Origin: Alkalicoccus saliphilus
GTDB lineage: Bacteria > Bacillota > Bacilli > Bacillales > Salisediminibacteriaceae
NCBI RefSeq assembly: GCF_003044065.1
Contig: NZ_PZJJ01000025.1
Coordinates: forward strand, 1-47,493
Reading direction: 5' to 3'
Length of the DNA: 47,493 nt
Positions 1-7,174 of this stretch are shown here, piece by piece. The translations under genes were made by a program, and so were the position numbers. Below the pieces are notes generated by a model. That model saw nothing but the letters and a program-made list of their open reading frames with translations. It did no database searches and had not been told where the DNA came from. The stretch's first letter is position 1. Each line of letters starts with the position of its first letter.

Positions 1-33
1 CCAGGCGTCCCGACGACTTCCCTTCCCTTCTAC

Positions 34-74
34 AAAAAAAGCGTAGCACAAACCATGGCCTTGGTTTGTGCTAC
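34..74 (-). terminator. Rho-independent terminator-like hairpin, minus strand
   Basis: A perfect 13-bp inverted repeat (43-55 with 62-74) has a 6-nt loop. On the minus strand it is followed by seven T residues, read as A34-A40 on the plus strand. That is the form of an intrinsic terminator for leftward transcription. No gene ends just before it: the nearest minus-strand CDS stops at 524. It may end a long 3' UTR, end an uncharacterised RNA, or belong to a dispersed repeat. Confidence 0.6.
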
Positions 75-523
75 TAATGTTAGTATGTTTCCGGGCGGGC
101 CGGCTTCAGCTAATTTCTTCCTCCCAATGCTCGGAAGAAATGGATCTTCTGCTCGTCCTATCTCGCCTCGGAGTCGCCTGCTGCAGCTCCAACAGGAAAA
201 TAAAAAGAAGGTTTCTCTTCTAAAAAATGTGTTGATTCCGTCCTTTCTTCCATTCAGGAGAGGCTTTTTCCTCCGAAACGACCGGCGGGGACGCCGGTGG
301 GATAAAGCGAAGTCAGAAGATCCTTTTCCATGGCCGAAGGGCAAACAGCTGATGACGAGCCCCACGGCAAGCTTCCGCCGGGGAGTGCAGGAGAAAGCTG
401 TACGCTCAGAAGAATAATTATTCTGAAATTAAGACTTAATCAACACTCTCTTTTTCAGGCTGTCTCTATGAATCTTTTGAGACAGTCCCGCTCTTCAAAT
501 TCAAACTTCTAAACTGATCCAGA
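75..523. other. Gene-poor stretch with hairpins
   Basis: About 450 bases hold no ORF with a convincing ribosome binding site or protein-like composition. The open frames here (for example 55-417 plus) are rich in Arg, Pro and Phe and have no SD. Visible structure includes a GC-rich hairpin around 279-297 (ACCGGCG with CGCCGGT) and a 7-bp stem (CTGTCTC with GAGACAG) around 463-485. The composition reminds me of dispersed intergenic elements of alkaliphilic bacilli, but that is memory-based inference. Confidence 0.4.
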
Positions 524-751
524 TCACCGGCGGTCTTTTGGCAGGCGGTTAACGGATTCTCTTTTTCCTTCGCTCTCATTGCTTCCGGGAATCCCTGCCC
601 TGGCACGAAAAACCGTCTCTTTCTTTAATACAGGGCGTTTTCCTCCGAGGTTGATTTCTTTTTCTTCCGACCTCATAACTGTTGATTCATCCTGCTTTTT
701 TAAATCTGAGATCAGCTGCTTCATATCACGAAAAAAATCTCGTTTATTCAC
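524..751 (-). CDS. Small protein, paralogue of the 892-1155 product; possible gas-vesicle-linked stress protein
   Basis: This is a 75-residue, highly charged, soluble-looking protein with no signal peptide or membrane segment. It starts at GTG (751) behind a strong AAGGAGGAT site. It shares with its neighbour (892-1155) the pattern DFF+D, a Leu-rich segment ending in KQD, an acidic stretch, the motif GGK and a segment ending RxGxP, so the two are tandem paralogues. I do not recognise the family. Its position after a GvpL/F-family gene suggests a gas-vesicle-cluster accessory role, but that is inference. A SigB-like promoter (790-815) lies just upstream and a terminator separates it from the preceding gene, so it may be transcribed alone under general stress. 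Confidence 0.7.
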   Translation of the reverse strand: MNKRDFFRDMKQLISDLKKQDESTVMRSEEKEINLGGKRPVLKKETVFRARAGIPGSNESEGKRESVNRLPKDRR

Positions 752-789
752 AACGCATCCTCCTTCCTCTTTGCCCTTCTTGTTATTCT

Positions 790-815
790 TTACCCGGGGC
801 CAAAAGGAGTTAAGC
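790..815 (-). promoter_or_regulatory. SigB-type promoter candidate
   Basis: On the minus strand GCTTAA and GGGTAA are separated by 14 nt. The general-stress sigma factor SigB consensus is GTTTAA, 12-15 nt, GGGTAT, so both boxes match 5 of 6. The -10 lies about 40 nt upstream of the GTG start at 751. This fits a stress-inducible single-gene transcript downstream of the terminator at 862-897. Confidence 0.5.
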
Positions 816-861
816 AGAGGAAGATATATCTGTACAGAAAAAGCAGCGTTAGGAAATTCCT

Positions 862-897
862 AAAAAAAACCGGCACGGCGGCCGGACTTTTTTATTT
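862..897. terminator. Intrinsic terminator, probably bidirectional
   Basis: The stem CCGGC (870-874) with GCCGG (881-885) is flanked by an A-run on the left and a T-run on the right. On the minus strand it overlaps the stop codon region of the 892-1155 gene and ends in eight T residues. It should therefore end leftward transcription of the gvpL-containing unit. Confidence 0.75.
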
Positions 898-1155
898 TTC
901 CTCTTTATCATTCAGCCGTTTTTCTTCCGTATGCTGCACATTAACGACGTTTTGTTCCTTGTCCTTTGCCGCCTGCAGCTCTTCTTTATCGGGGAGCCCG
1001 ACACGCATAGTAAAAGCGGATTCTGTTTTAACTTTTACTGTTTTGCCGCCTATCGTCATTTCAGTTTCCTCTTCTCGTACGGAAGCTGACTTATCCTGTT
1101 TATCCAGATCAGTGAGCAGTTTGGAGATGTCTTTGAAAAAATCGCCTGAAAGCAT
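892..1155 (-). CDS. Small acidic protein, paralogue of the 524-751 product
   Basis: This is an 87-residue charged protein starting at ATG 1155 behind AAGGAGGAAA. It shares DFF+D, the Leu-rich stretch, KQDKS, GGK and the RVGLP segment with the 75-residue product downstream, and adds a longer Lys/Glu-rich C-terminal tail. It has no membrane segment and no signal peptide. It lies about 105 bp after the GvpL/F-family gene on the same strand and is followed by a terminator, so it probably ends the tetR-gvpL transcript. Function is unknown. A gas-vesicle or cell-stress accessory role is inferred from position only. Confidence 0.75.
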   Translation of the reverse strand: MLSGDFFKDISKLLTDLDKQDKSASVREEETEMTIGGKTVKVKTESAFTMRVGLPDKEELQAAKDKEQNVVNVQHTEEKRLNDKEEK

Positions 1156-1260
1156 AATTTTTCCTCCTTATTTATTTGAAATACCAAGATCAACCCTCTC
1201 CTCCAGCGTACATAAAATTTTCCTGAAACGTACCATTTCTTTTTTAGAGTAATTCTGCCA

Positions 1261-2085
1261 TTACGCTTTCTCTTTTTTCGCAAAGTTCGAGAAGTGGAAC
1301 GGCGGCCATGGACCAGTGATTTCAAAGGTAAAATCCTCCGAGGCTTTCTGTTTCTCCTTTACAAGGTCAATCACTTGCTGGACATTTTTTTCCGGGATAA
1401 GATAAGCGGCGTTCCAGCACATATCGTCTTCCCGTTCGGTCAGTTTCTTTTCCCAGTTTTTCTTTACTTCATTATTTCTTGCCAGCATCTTTACTTCTTC
1501 ATGAACCGTTTCACAGTAGGAAGTCAGCTCTCTTTCCGATACTTCCTGTATCAGCTTATCGAGCTTCTTTTTTTCAAAAAACTGTTTCCCGCGTGGGAGT
1601 TCAGCGATTTCTTTCTGTTTTTCGGTAATTTCCGGGCTGTTTTTCCCGGCAGCCTTGGAAAACATCTCTTTATCCGTATAAATTTTAATGCTCCACTCTT
1701 CGTTTCCGGCCAGATCACCGAACACTTCACGGATATTCTGACCGTACCCTGTTACAACGGAAGCGAGGCTTTCTTCGCTATTGTAAATTGTACCGAATTT
1801 CAGAGGGATAACGGTATACATTTCATGCAGTTTATTTGTCAGCTGGTGATGATGGAACGCTTTCTTCTGAAGCCACTTCATATCTTCCACATTTTTCTGG
1901 AGAGCCTCTTCACTGAATTCCTCCGGTCTTACACGACTTGTAACTACGGTAATGTCATCAAACGTATGATAATCAACCATATAATTTTCATCCATGCCAT
2001 TCATTTCTTCTGACTGCTTTTCACTGTATTCCTTTGTCGGGATAAATCCGTAAACATAAATTAGTGTATCTGGTACTGCGGCCAT
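1261..2085 (-). CDS. gvpL: GvpL/GvpF-family gas vesicle protein
   Basis: A 274-residue soluble protein of the GvpL/GvpF family, which are accessory and minor structural proteins in gas-vesicle assembly. Recognisable signs are the N-terminal hydrophobic strand (LIYVYGFIP), the central ITVVTSRV and VIPLKFGTI segments, the coiled-coil-rich middle (about residues 150-220) and the C-terminal signature TGPWPPFHFSNF. Start ATG 2085 follows GGAGGAATT. The gene is 27 bp downstream of a TetR regulator and probably co-transcribed with it. No GvpA, GvpN, GvpK or other vesicle gene is visible. Either the rest of the cluster lies outside the window or this is a stand-alone homologue, as is known for stress-associated GvpL/F proteins. 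Whether it is F- or L-type cannot be decided here. Confidence 0.88.
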   Translation of the reverse strand: MAAVPDTLIYVYGFIPTKEYSEKQSEEMNGMDENYMVDYHTFDDITVVTSRVRPEEFSEEALQKNVEDMKWLQKKAFHHHQLTNKLHEMYTVIPLKFGTIYNSEESLASVVTGYGQNIREVFGDLAGNEEWSIKIYTDKEMFSKAAGKNSPEITEKQKEIAELPRGKQFFEKKKLDKLIQEVSERELTSYCETVHEEVKMLARNNEVKKNWEKKLTEREDDMCWNAAYLIPEKNVQQVIDLVKEKQKASEDFTFEITGPWPPFHFSNFAKKEKA

Positions 2086-2112
2086 AATAATTCCTCCAGT
2101 TTCGTATCGTTG

Positions 2113-2745
2113 TTATCCTGATTTTTCATTCGGATGGGTAAGCTGCGCCCCCCATATATCAAGTACAGACATAAGTACGTCTTCCGCGTCCGGGATTAGT
2201 TCAAACTCCGTGTCGTCTCTCACCCATTCAGCAAGGAGTCCAGAAAGCATCCCCACAAAAGCAAGAGCACCGGACTCCGGTGACCACGGAACAGAAAATG
2301 ACGACCGTTCCTGAGCGCTTCGAAGTACCTCGGTCAGCACTTCCCTCGCCCGCTGTTCGGGCGATTTCCCCCCTGCCGATTCCCGTTCCCCACTGTACTC
2401 AAATTTAAAGACGATTTTCGTGAGTTTTCGGAGTTTCGGGTTGTCCTGAAATTCACGGAGCGACTTCCGAAGCGTATCAGCGAGGGCCAGCAGTGGATCC
2501 TGACAGCTGTCAGAGATCATCAGGTTGTGCAGGTGCTCCATCGGCATTTCGATTCGCGAGCGAATTTCCAGCAGAAGCCCCTGCTTGTTTTTAAAGTGCC
2601 AGTGTACCGCTCCTCGGGTGACCCCGGCAGCAGCTGCAATGTCTTCCAGCGAAACATTTTCATAGCCGTGTTCGCTGAAAAGATCTTCCGCTGCCCGGGT
2701 GATCGCTTCTTTTGTCTGTTCAGTTTCCGCTTTCGTTTTCCTCAA
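2113..2745 (-). CDS. TetR/AcrR-family transcriptional regulator
   Basis: A 210-residue repressor with a typical N-terminal TetR helix-turn-helix (residues about 10-55). It shows the AcrR-like signature LEDIAAAAGVTRGAVHWHFKNK and a C-terminal ligand-binding domain resembling the AcrR/TtgR group. It starts at TTG 2745 behind GGTGGTGA. It is the first gene of a leftward unit containing the GvpL/F-family gene. A 23-bp operator-like inverted repeat at 2781-2803 lies immediately upstream, so negative autoregulation of this unit is likely. AcrR-type members sense hydrophobic drugs or stress compounds. The ligand here is unknown. Confidence 0.9.
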   Translation of the reverse strand: MRKTKAETEQTKEAITRAAEDLFSEHGYENVSLEDIAAAAGVTRGAVHWHFKNKQGLLLEIRSRIEMPMEHLHNLMISDSCQDPLLALADTLRKSLREFQDNPKLRKLTKIVFKFEYSGERESAGGKSPEQRAREVLTEVLRSAQERSSFSVPWSPESGALAFVGMLSGLLAEWVRDDTEFELIPDAEDVLMSVLDIWGAQLTHPNEKSG

Positions 2746-2780
2746 CGCTTTTCACCACCGATCCTTTATATGTCATATGT

Positions 2781-2803
2781 TACATACATTCCGTATGTTT
2801 GTA
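2781..2803. promoter_or_regulatory. AcrR-like operator
   Basis: The inverted repeat has arms TACATACATTC and GTATGTTTGTA, with 9 of 11 positions complementary around a single central base. It strongly resembles the known E. coli acrR/acrAB operator (TACATACATT core). It sits about 36 bp upstream of the TetR start codon, where an autoregulatory operator is expected. Confidence 0.7.
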
Positions 2804-3048
2804 AAATTATTGTACCCGCTCTCAGCAATGAATACACTTTAACTTATAGTCATAAAAGATAACCAGTGAAAAGCAATAAAACAGAAGCTTCCAGTCTTTT
2901 TAAATATAATAATGATCCCCACTCCCCCGCAGTGGTGTTCCTCAATATTTAAGCAGGATGCATGGCTTGTTTTTCAATATTATTTTCCACTTTCCGGAAG
3001 AAGCGTTTATACTGAAAGAAAATGAGCTCGGAAAAGGAGGAGAATTTT

Positions 3049-3579
3049 ATGAAAGAATTTTTCGCTCTGATGGAGAAGCGTTTTGAAAAAAACAGCCACC
3101 GCCACCCGGATGTTCTATGGCAGGATGTACAGGAAAAGCTCGAAATAAATCCAGAAAAAATCCTTATACTTCAGGAAATGGAAAACACCGGAGGAGAACC
3201 GGACGTACTCGGCACTGTCACACCTTCCGGGAAGTTTATGTTCTGTGACTTTTCCGCAGAGAGTCCTAACGGACGTCGGAGCGTCTGCTATGACAAGGAG
3301 GCACTTGCCTCACGAAAAAAATACAAACCTAAAACGAGTGCATTGGAAATGGCCGAATCTATAGGGATAGAGCTGTTGACGGAAGATCAGTACCGTGAAC
3401 TTCAGAAAGTGGAAAAAGTAGACCGAAAAACGTCGAGCTGGGTCCAGACTCCTTCTTCGATCAGGGAAAAATGAGGCGCTCTATTCTGCGACCGCCGTTA
3501 CGAGGAGGTTTTTGTTTATCACAATGGAGCTGAGTCCTACTACAGCATACGAGGATTCCGGGGATGCTTCTATGTTTGA
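3049..3579 (+). pseudogene. DUF4256-family protein interrupted by an in-frame TGA
   Basis: Start is ATG 3049, eight bases after AAGGAGG; an upstream in-frame ATG at 3022 lacks an SD. The product matches the DUF4256 family throughout, including EMENTGGEPDVLG, SAESPNGRRSVCYDKEAL, GIELLTEDQYRELQ and TSSWVQTP. Translation stops at TGA 3472-3474, yet the same frame continues with the conserved family C-terminus (GALFCDRRYEEVFVYHNGAE, then the SYYSIRGFRG region) to a TGA at 3577-3579. The stop replaces what I expect to be a conserved Gly, since one base change from GGA gives TGA. The options are a nonsense mutation giving a 141-residue product, stop-codon readthrough, or a sequence error. The family's function is unknown. 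Confidence 0.85.
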
Positions 3580-3813
3580 TGCGCCCACATTTGCATAGTT
3601 GTGAAGAATGGGCAGTTTAATAAATCGTTTATTAAATCTCATAGTAAAGTTTAAGGACGAGGTCTGAAAAAACTTCGCTCCGCCCCCATCCACAGAGCCT
3701 TATTAAATTGTGGGCTCTGCACTAAAAAATCCGCTTTGATTTTTAAAGAATTTCAATTGTGCACCCGGTATTCTACATTGAGAATATGGTGTGCCGTGGT
3801 AAAAATGCCGCAT

Positions 3814-3849
3814 AAAGAAACCACCCCCGGCAGCGGAGGTGGTTTCTTT
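3814..3849 (-). terminator. Hairpin at the 3' end of the 3848-4171 gene
   Basis: A perfect 12-bp inverted repeat (3814-3825 with 3838-3849) has a 12-nt loop. It overlaps the stop codon of the minus-strand gene. The arm ends in TTT on both strands but no long T-run follows, so it may act as a weak terminator or an RNA-stabilising 3' hairpin. Confidence 0.6.
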
Positions 3850-4171
3850 AGTCTTCTTCGTTCAGCGTATCCATAAGCATGACGAACATATCGTCAACGC
3901 GCTGGACGAGGGCAGCTTCCTGATCGTTCGCCGGTTCGTATTTTTTCAGCTCCTCACACGTTTCGAGGAAGTTTTCTACATCCTTTGTACCGAGCTGGGC
4001 AATGGCACTGTAGGAGAGCAGCTTGATGTTCGGCTTTGTTTCCGAGTGAAGCATCGGCACGAGCGGATCAAGCAGCTGCTTTGCTTTTGCGTAGTCCTTC
4101 GCGTGTACTGCTTCATAGCCGCTGATTACCCGCTGGGCGAGTTTATTCATCGCCTGTTTATTTTGTGACAA
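3848..4171 (-). CDS. Small conserved-looking hypothetical protein, TPR-like helical
   Basis: A 107-residue, all-helical, acidic soluble protein. It starts at TTG 4171 behind AAAGGA; an alternative ATG lies eight codons later. The pattern YEAVHAKDYAKAKQLLDPLV followed by Ala/Leu-rich helices resembles a single tetratricopeptide-like hairpin repeat. I do not recognise a named family. It lies 21 bp downstream of the DinB-like gene on the same strand and probably shares its transcript, ending at the 12-bp hairpin. No function can be assigned. Confidence 0.7.
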   Translation of the reverse strand: MSQNKQAMNKLAQRVISGYEAVHAKDYAKAKQLLDPLVPMLHSETKPNIKLLSYSAIAQLGTKDVENFLETCEELKKYEPANDQEAALVQRVDDMFVMLMDTLNEED

Positions 4172-4192
4172 TCGAACACGTCCTTTCGAATT

Positions 4193-4747
4193 TTAAAGGG
4201 AAAGATACGGGCTGTTGAAATGATCCCACTTTTCCCGCTGGCCGTTTATCCACGTCTGCAGCATATACATCTGGCCGAGATGATAGCTTTCGTGGTAAAG
4301 CAGATGATACAGTACCCACTCCGGTGAGTAAACCTCTTCGCCTTGTCCACCGGCCACAGTCAGATCAGCCCGCCGGAATTCCTGATCCGACAGGGCGTAG
4401 TAAAACTCACGCGTCTGGATACGGGATTCCCCGAGCCTCGCTAACAGGAAGCTTTTTTCCACCGAGTCCGGGCAGCTGATTTCCTGCTTTTCTTTGAAAT
4501 GAAACCTTTCACGGTCTTCGTCGGTAATGCCACTGTCCCGGAGAACCATCTGGTTCCACCACCATTCTATCTGGGACAGGTGCAGCGCATAGGCAGCGAT
4601 TGTCGGGAAATCATGCACTTGATGGTGCATCGTCTCTTCGTCCATTCTGCCGAGAAGATCGAGAAGGCGTTCCCTCGTCTGAATGACTCCTCCGAGCAGA
4701 TGCATTGATTCTCTTGCGGATACTGGTGCGAGTGTGTATTCTTTCAT
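4193..4747 (-). CDS. DinB-like (DinB/YfiT superfamily) protein
   Basis: A 184-residue four-helix-bundle protein. The metal-binding histidine triad of the DinB/YfiT superfamily is visible: H56 in AAYALHLSQIE, and H152 and H156 in LLYHESYHLGQM. Members include the DNA-damage-inducible DinB of Bacillus and thiol-dependent transferases such as bacillithiol S-transferases. The specific reaction here is unknown. Start ATG 4747 follows GGAGGGAC. It lies 11 bp after the Med-like lipoprotein gene, so the two are likely co-transcribed. Confidence 0.85.
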   Translation of the reverse strand: MKEYTLAPVSARESMHLLGGVIQTRERLLDLLGRMDEETMHHQVHDFPTIAAYALHLSQIEWWWNQMVLRDSGITDEDRERFHFKEKQEISCPDSVEKSFLLARLGESRIQTREFYYALSDQEFRRADLTVAGGQGEEVYSPEWVLYHLLYHESYHLGQMYMLQTWINGQREKWDHFNSPYLSL

Positions 4748-4758
4748 AACAGTCCCTC

Positions 4759-5712
4759 CTATGTCTCCTGCTCATGCGGCAGAAGCCCGGTTTCCTTATA
4801 TTCTTCGACTATATGTTCAAGCCACTCTTTTGTTTCTTCATCCACGGCTGGTCCGAATGCTCCAAGCGAAATAAAGCCGTCCTGAAAATCGACCCGCCGA
4901 TTCCCGGGCTTAAGCGTACCGTCCACGTATTCTGAGGCGGTTTCTTCGTATAGCTTTTCGACGTGCTGAACAGTACTTGTCAGCACCATTTCGCCGTCGG
5001 AATCATTGTCTCCGAGATAACCGATCGTATAAATATCCGCTTTTTCGGCCTGCTCGATAATCTCCTGATGAAAGCCGTCTCCTGCAGCGTAAACTACATC
5101 CGTTTCATCGGGCAGATTCTTCAGATGAGAAAGTGCCGCTTCTCTATCGACCCAGCTTTCGGTAAACCGGAGCGCTATCTCAGTGCCGGACTGCTGATAA
5201 TCCGCCCCATCAGCAAAACCATGGATTTCCGGCTGGTAAGGATAGGCCCCGACAGCGGCAATACGGCCTGTCTCCGACTGCTCTGCCGCAAGCATCCCGG
5301 CAAAATAGCCCATTGCATAGCCCTCAAAATGCACGCTCGTAATGTTTTCTCCGGAAACGGGTTCATTAAAAGTCACAAAATGAACGTCGGGATACGTATC
5401 TTTTAAGTTCATAAACATGTCTGCATACACGGCCCCATGGCCGAATAGAAGGGATACTCCTTCCTCCTCCAGCTCTCTGACCGCCTGTCTCACATCACCC
5501 GGACTTTTCGTGTTTTCCCGGATATGAACCTCCGCTCCGAAGTCCTCTTCCAGACGGTGAACCGCTTCATAACCTCTTTCATTCCATTCCTGCTGCCCGG
5601 CTTCGTATGTCAGCAGCAGGCCGATTACAAGCTCCTCGTCTTCCGCAGCCTGAGTGCAGGCCGTCAGCGGCAGGAAAAGAAACAAAAGCAGTAGGATGCC
5701 TTTCCCATTCAC
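4759..5712 (-). CDS. Med/BMP-family substrate-binding lipoprotein
   Basis: A lipoprotein of the basic-membrane-protein family, close to Bacillus Med (the positive effector of comK) in LLFGHGAVYADMF, ITSVHFEGYAMGYFAGM and AAGDGFHQEII. The start is best placed at GTG 5712, seven bases after the SD-like GGGGGTGAT. This gives a short basic N-terminus, a hydrophobic stretch and a lipobox LTAC. Earlier GTG 5724 and ATG 5721 overlap the SD itself. The BMP fold binds nucleosides in characterised members, but Med has a regulatory role. No comZ-like ORF follows, unlike in B. subtilis. No ABC permease or ATPase genes are adjacent, so a transport role is not supported by context. Confidence 0.82.
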   Translation of the reverse strand: MNGKGILLLLFLFLPLTACTQAAEDEELVIGLLLTYEAGQQEWNERGYEAVHRLEEDFGAEVHIRENTKSPGDVRQAVRELEEEGVSLLFGHGAVYADMFMNLKDTYPDVHFVTFNEPVSGENITSVHFEGYAMGYFAGMLAAEQSETGRIAAVGAYPYQPEIHGFADGADYQQSGTEIALRFTESWVDREAALSHLKNLPDETDVVYAAGDGFHQEIIEQAEKADIYTIGYLGDNDSDGEMVLTSTVQHVEKLYEETASEYVDGTLKPGNRRVDFQDGFISLGAFGPAVDEETKEWLEHIVEEYKETGLLPHEQET

Positions 5713-5804
5713 TGGCCTCATCACCCCCGCTGATCTTTCTTTTTCGCTCTTCTATAAATGTATTCGACAAAGGTGGAAAGTTTCCTACCTGAACCGGTTC
5801 TTTT

Positions 5805-5975
5805 TTATGAATGCTGATTTTTTGTAAACGCCATGTAGCTCCATTCGCAGAGAATTCCTCCCCCAAGCGCTGCAACGACGGCTACTTCTGTCGGGACATC
5901 CGTACCGAGATCAAGCAGAAGATACAGAGCCAGTGCCGTCACTGAAAAAATAGCTACTCCTATTACCAGTCTCAT
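5805..5975 (-). CDS. Small membrane protein (56 aa)
   Basis: ATG 5975 follows GGAAGGAGG with good spacing. The 56-residue product begins MRLVIGVAIFSVTALALYLL and has two hydrophobic segments (residues about 3-22 and 28-45) joined by a short acidic turn, with a charged KNQHS end. It lies between the moaD gene and the Med-like gene, all on the minus strand. I recognise no family. The strong SD and the membrane-protein composition argue for a real gene. Confidence 0.65.
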   Translation of the reverse strand: MRLVIGVAIFSVTALALYLLLDLGTDVPTEVAVVAALGGGILCEWSYMAFTKNQHS

Positions 5976-6009
5976 GGGACGCCTCCTTCCTGCACACTGC
6001 TTCTATGGA

Positions 6010-6246
6010 TCATCCGCCCGATACCGGCGGTATAAACGCCACAGTGTCACCCGTCCGTACAGTTTCGTCATTGCCCGCAAATTCTTCATTTACCGCTGTC
6101 ATCGCAAATTCTGCCTGATGAAGCTGCGGGTACGTTTCTTTCACTTTTTCCCGGATGTTTTTTACAGTTGTTTCTTCAATCTCCCATGTCATCTGAGGCG
6201 TACCTGCAGCTTCTTTCATCCCCGCAAAAAAATAAATCGTAATCAT
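6010..6246 (-). CDS. moaD: Molybdopterin synthase small subunit MoaD
   Basis: A 78-residue ubiquitin-fold sulfur carrier ending in the obligatory Gly-Gly (PPVSGG). The C-terminal thiocarboxylate donates sulfur to precursor Z within molybdopterin synthase, together with MoaE. The start ATG overlaps the stop of moaE by four bases, showing translational coupling. It is the last gene of the moeA-mobB-moaE-moaD operon. Length and terminus are normal. Confidence 0.95.
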   Translation of the reverse strand: MITIYFFAGMKEAAGTPQMTWEIEETTVKNIREKVKETYPQLHQAEFAMTAVNEEFAGNDETVRTGDTVAFIPPVSGG

Positions 6247-6713
6247 GATGTTCCCTCCTCCGGGCCTTTCTCGTTATAAGCTGTCTGTTCCAGCTGGTCA
6301 CCGATCCACTCGGAACCGTCCTCCCAGTGCTCTTTTTTCCAAATCGGCACGATTTCCTTGATTCTTTCAATCGCATAACGGCTCCCCTTGTAGGAAGCAT
6401 CCCGGTGCGGCGAAGATACAGCTATGACGACTGCAATATCGGAAATATCGAGTTTTCCAATACGATGGGCAATCGCTACCCGCGAATCTTTATTTTCTGC
6501 TTCAATTTCTCTGCCGATCTGCTCAAGCTTTTTTTCGGCCATGGATTTATAAGCCTCATAGGTGAGCGACAACGTCCGTTTCCCTTCCGTGAGCTCCCGT
6601 ACGGTACCGATGAATGTATTGACAGCGCCCGCTTCCGGGCGGATCACCTGCTGAATCAAAGGTGACGGGTCGAGCGGTTTTTCGGTGATGTAATAATTGC
6701 GCTTTTGTTCCAT
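6243..6713 (-). CDS. moaE: Molybdopterin synthase catalytic subunit MoaE
   Basis: A 156-residue MoaE that converts cyclic pyranopterin monophosphate to molybdopterin with MoaD. Family signs include GAVNTFIGTVRE, LTYEAYKSMAEKKL, IAHRIGKLDISDIAVVIAVS, SPHRDA and the Lys-containing PIWKKEHWEDGSEWIG segment. Start ATG 6713 follows CGGAGGATTATT, inside the 3' end of mobB (58-bp overlap), so the pair is coupled. Confidence 0.96.
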   Translation of the reverse strand: MEQKRNYYITEKPLDPSPLIQQVIRPEAGAVNTFIGTVRELTEGKRTLSLTYEAYKSMAEKKLEQIGREIEAENKDSRVAIAHRIGKLDISDIAVVIAVSSPHRDASYKGSRYAIERIKEIVPIWKKEHWEDGSEWIGDQLEQTAYNEKGPEEGTS

Positions 6714-7174
6714 AATAATCCTCCGAGTTGATCAATGTTATCCTCCAGGTCTTCCCACGAAAAATCAGGACTTAATGCAGCGGGTCCCACAACAGCTGTT
6801 ACATTCGTAAGTGTTTCAGCGTCTTCTGCTTCCCTCAGCGTGACGACTTTTGGATACGTTTCACGTTTAAACCCTTCCACTATTACGAGTTCCATTCCTA
6901 AAAGCCTATAGATTGCCAGCAGGCTGTTCAACGAAAGTGCACGATCGATATTTATCTGTGTTTCTCCTGCTCCGGTCAGTGCAGAAGCTTCTGCACCGGC
7001 CCTCCGGTGTTCCGCGGTGTCTGTGCTGCCACTGTCGAGATAAAGCGGCACGTCTTTTCCGTGATGCTTTACTGCTGCCGTCCGGATACCTTTTTCGGAG
7101 GCCCAGCGGACGAGCATGTTAGTCAGTGTCGTTTTTCCGGTGTTTGACCAGCCGGTAACTTGAAAAACTCTCAC
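6656..7174 (-). CDS. mobB: Molybdopterin-guanine dinucleotide biosynthesis adaptor protein MobB
   Basis: A 172-residue P-loop GTPase-like protein that assists MobA in forming the guanine dinucleotide cofactor. The N-terminus VTGWSNTGKTTL carries the Walker A motif (residues about 7-16), followed by KHHGKDV and ELVIVEGFKRETYPKV typical of MobB. The start overlaps the 3' end of moeA by four bases. The C-terminal residues after the conserved domain are read through the moaE start region. No mobA is present in the window. Confidence 0.94.
   Translation of the reverse strand: MRVFQVTGWSNTGKTTLTNMLVRWASEKGIRTAAVKHHGKDVPLYLDSGSTDTAEHRRAGAEASALTGAGETQINIDRALSLNSLLAIYRLLGMELVIVEGFKRETYPKVVTLREAEDAETLTNVTAVVGPAALSPDFSWEDLEDNIDQLGGLLWNKSAIITSPKNRSTRHL

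Noticed and set aside
55-417. 120-codon plus-strand ORF
   Set aside because: No SD; begins inside a terminator-like hairpin and has a random, Arg/Pro/Phe-rich composition.
3472-3474. Selenocysteine at the in-frame TGA of the DUF4256 gene
   Set aside because: The position corresponds to an expected Gly, not Cys, and no SECIS-like hairpin is obvious just downstream.
3481-3693. 70-codon minus-strand ORF
   Set aside because: Antisense to the conserved C-terminus of the interrupted DUF4256 gene.
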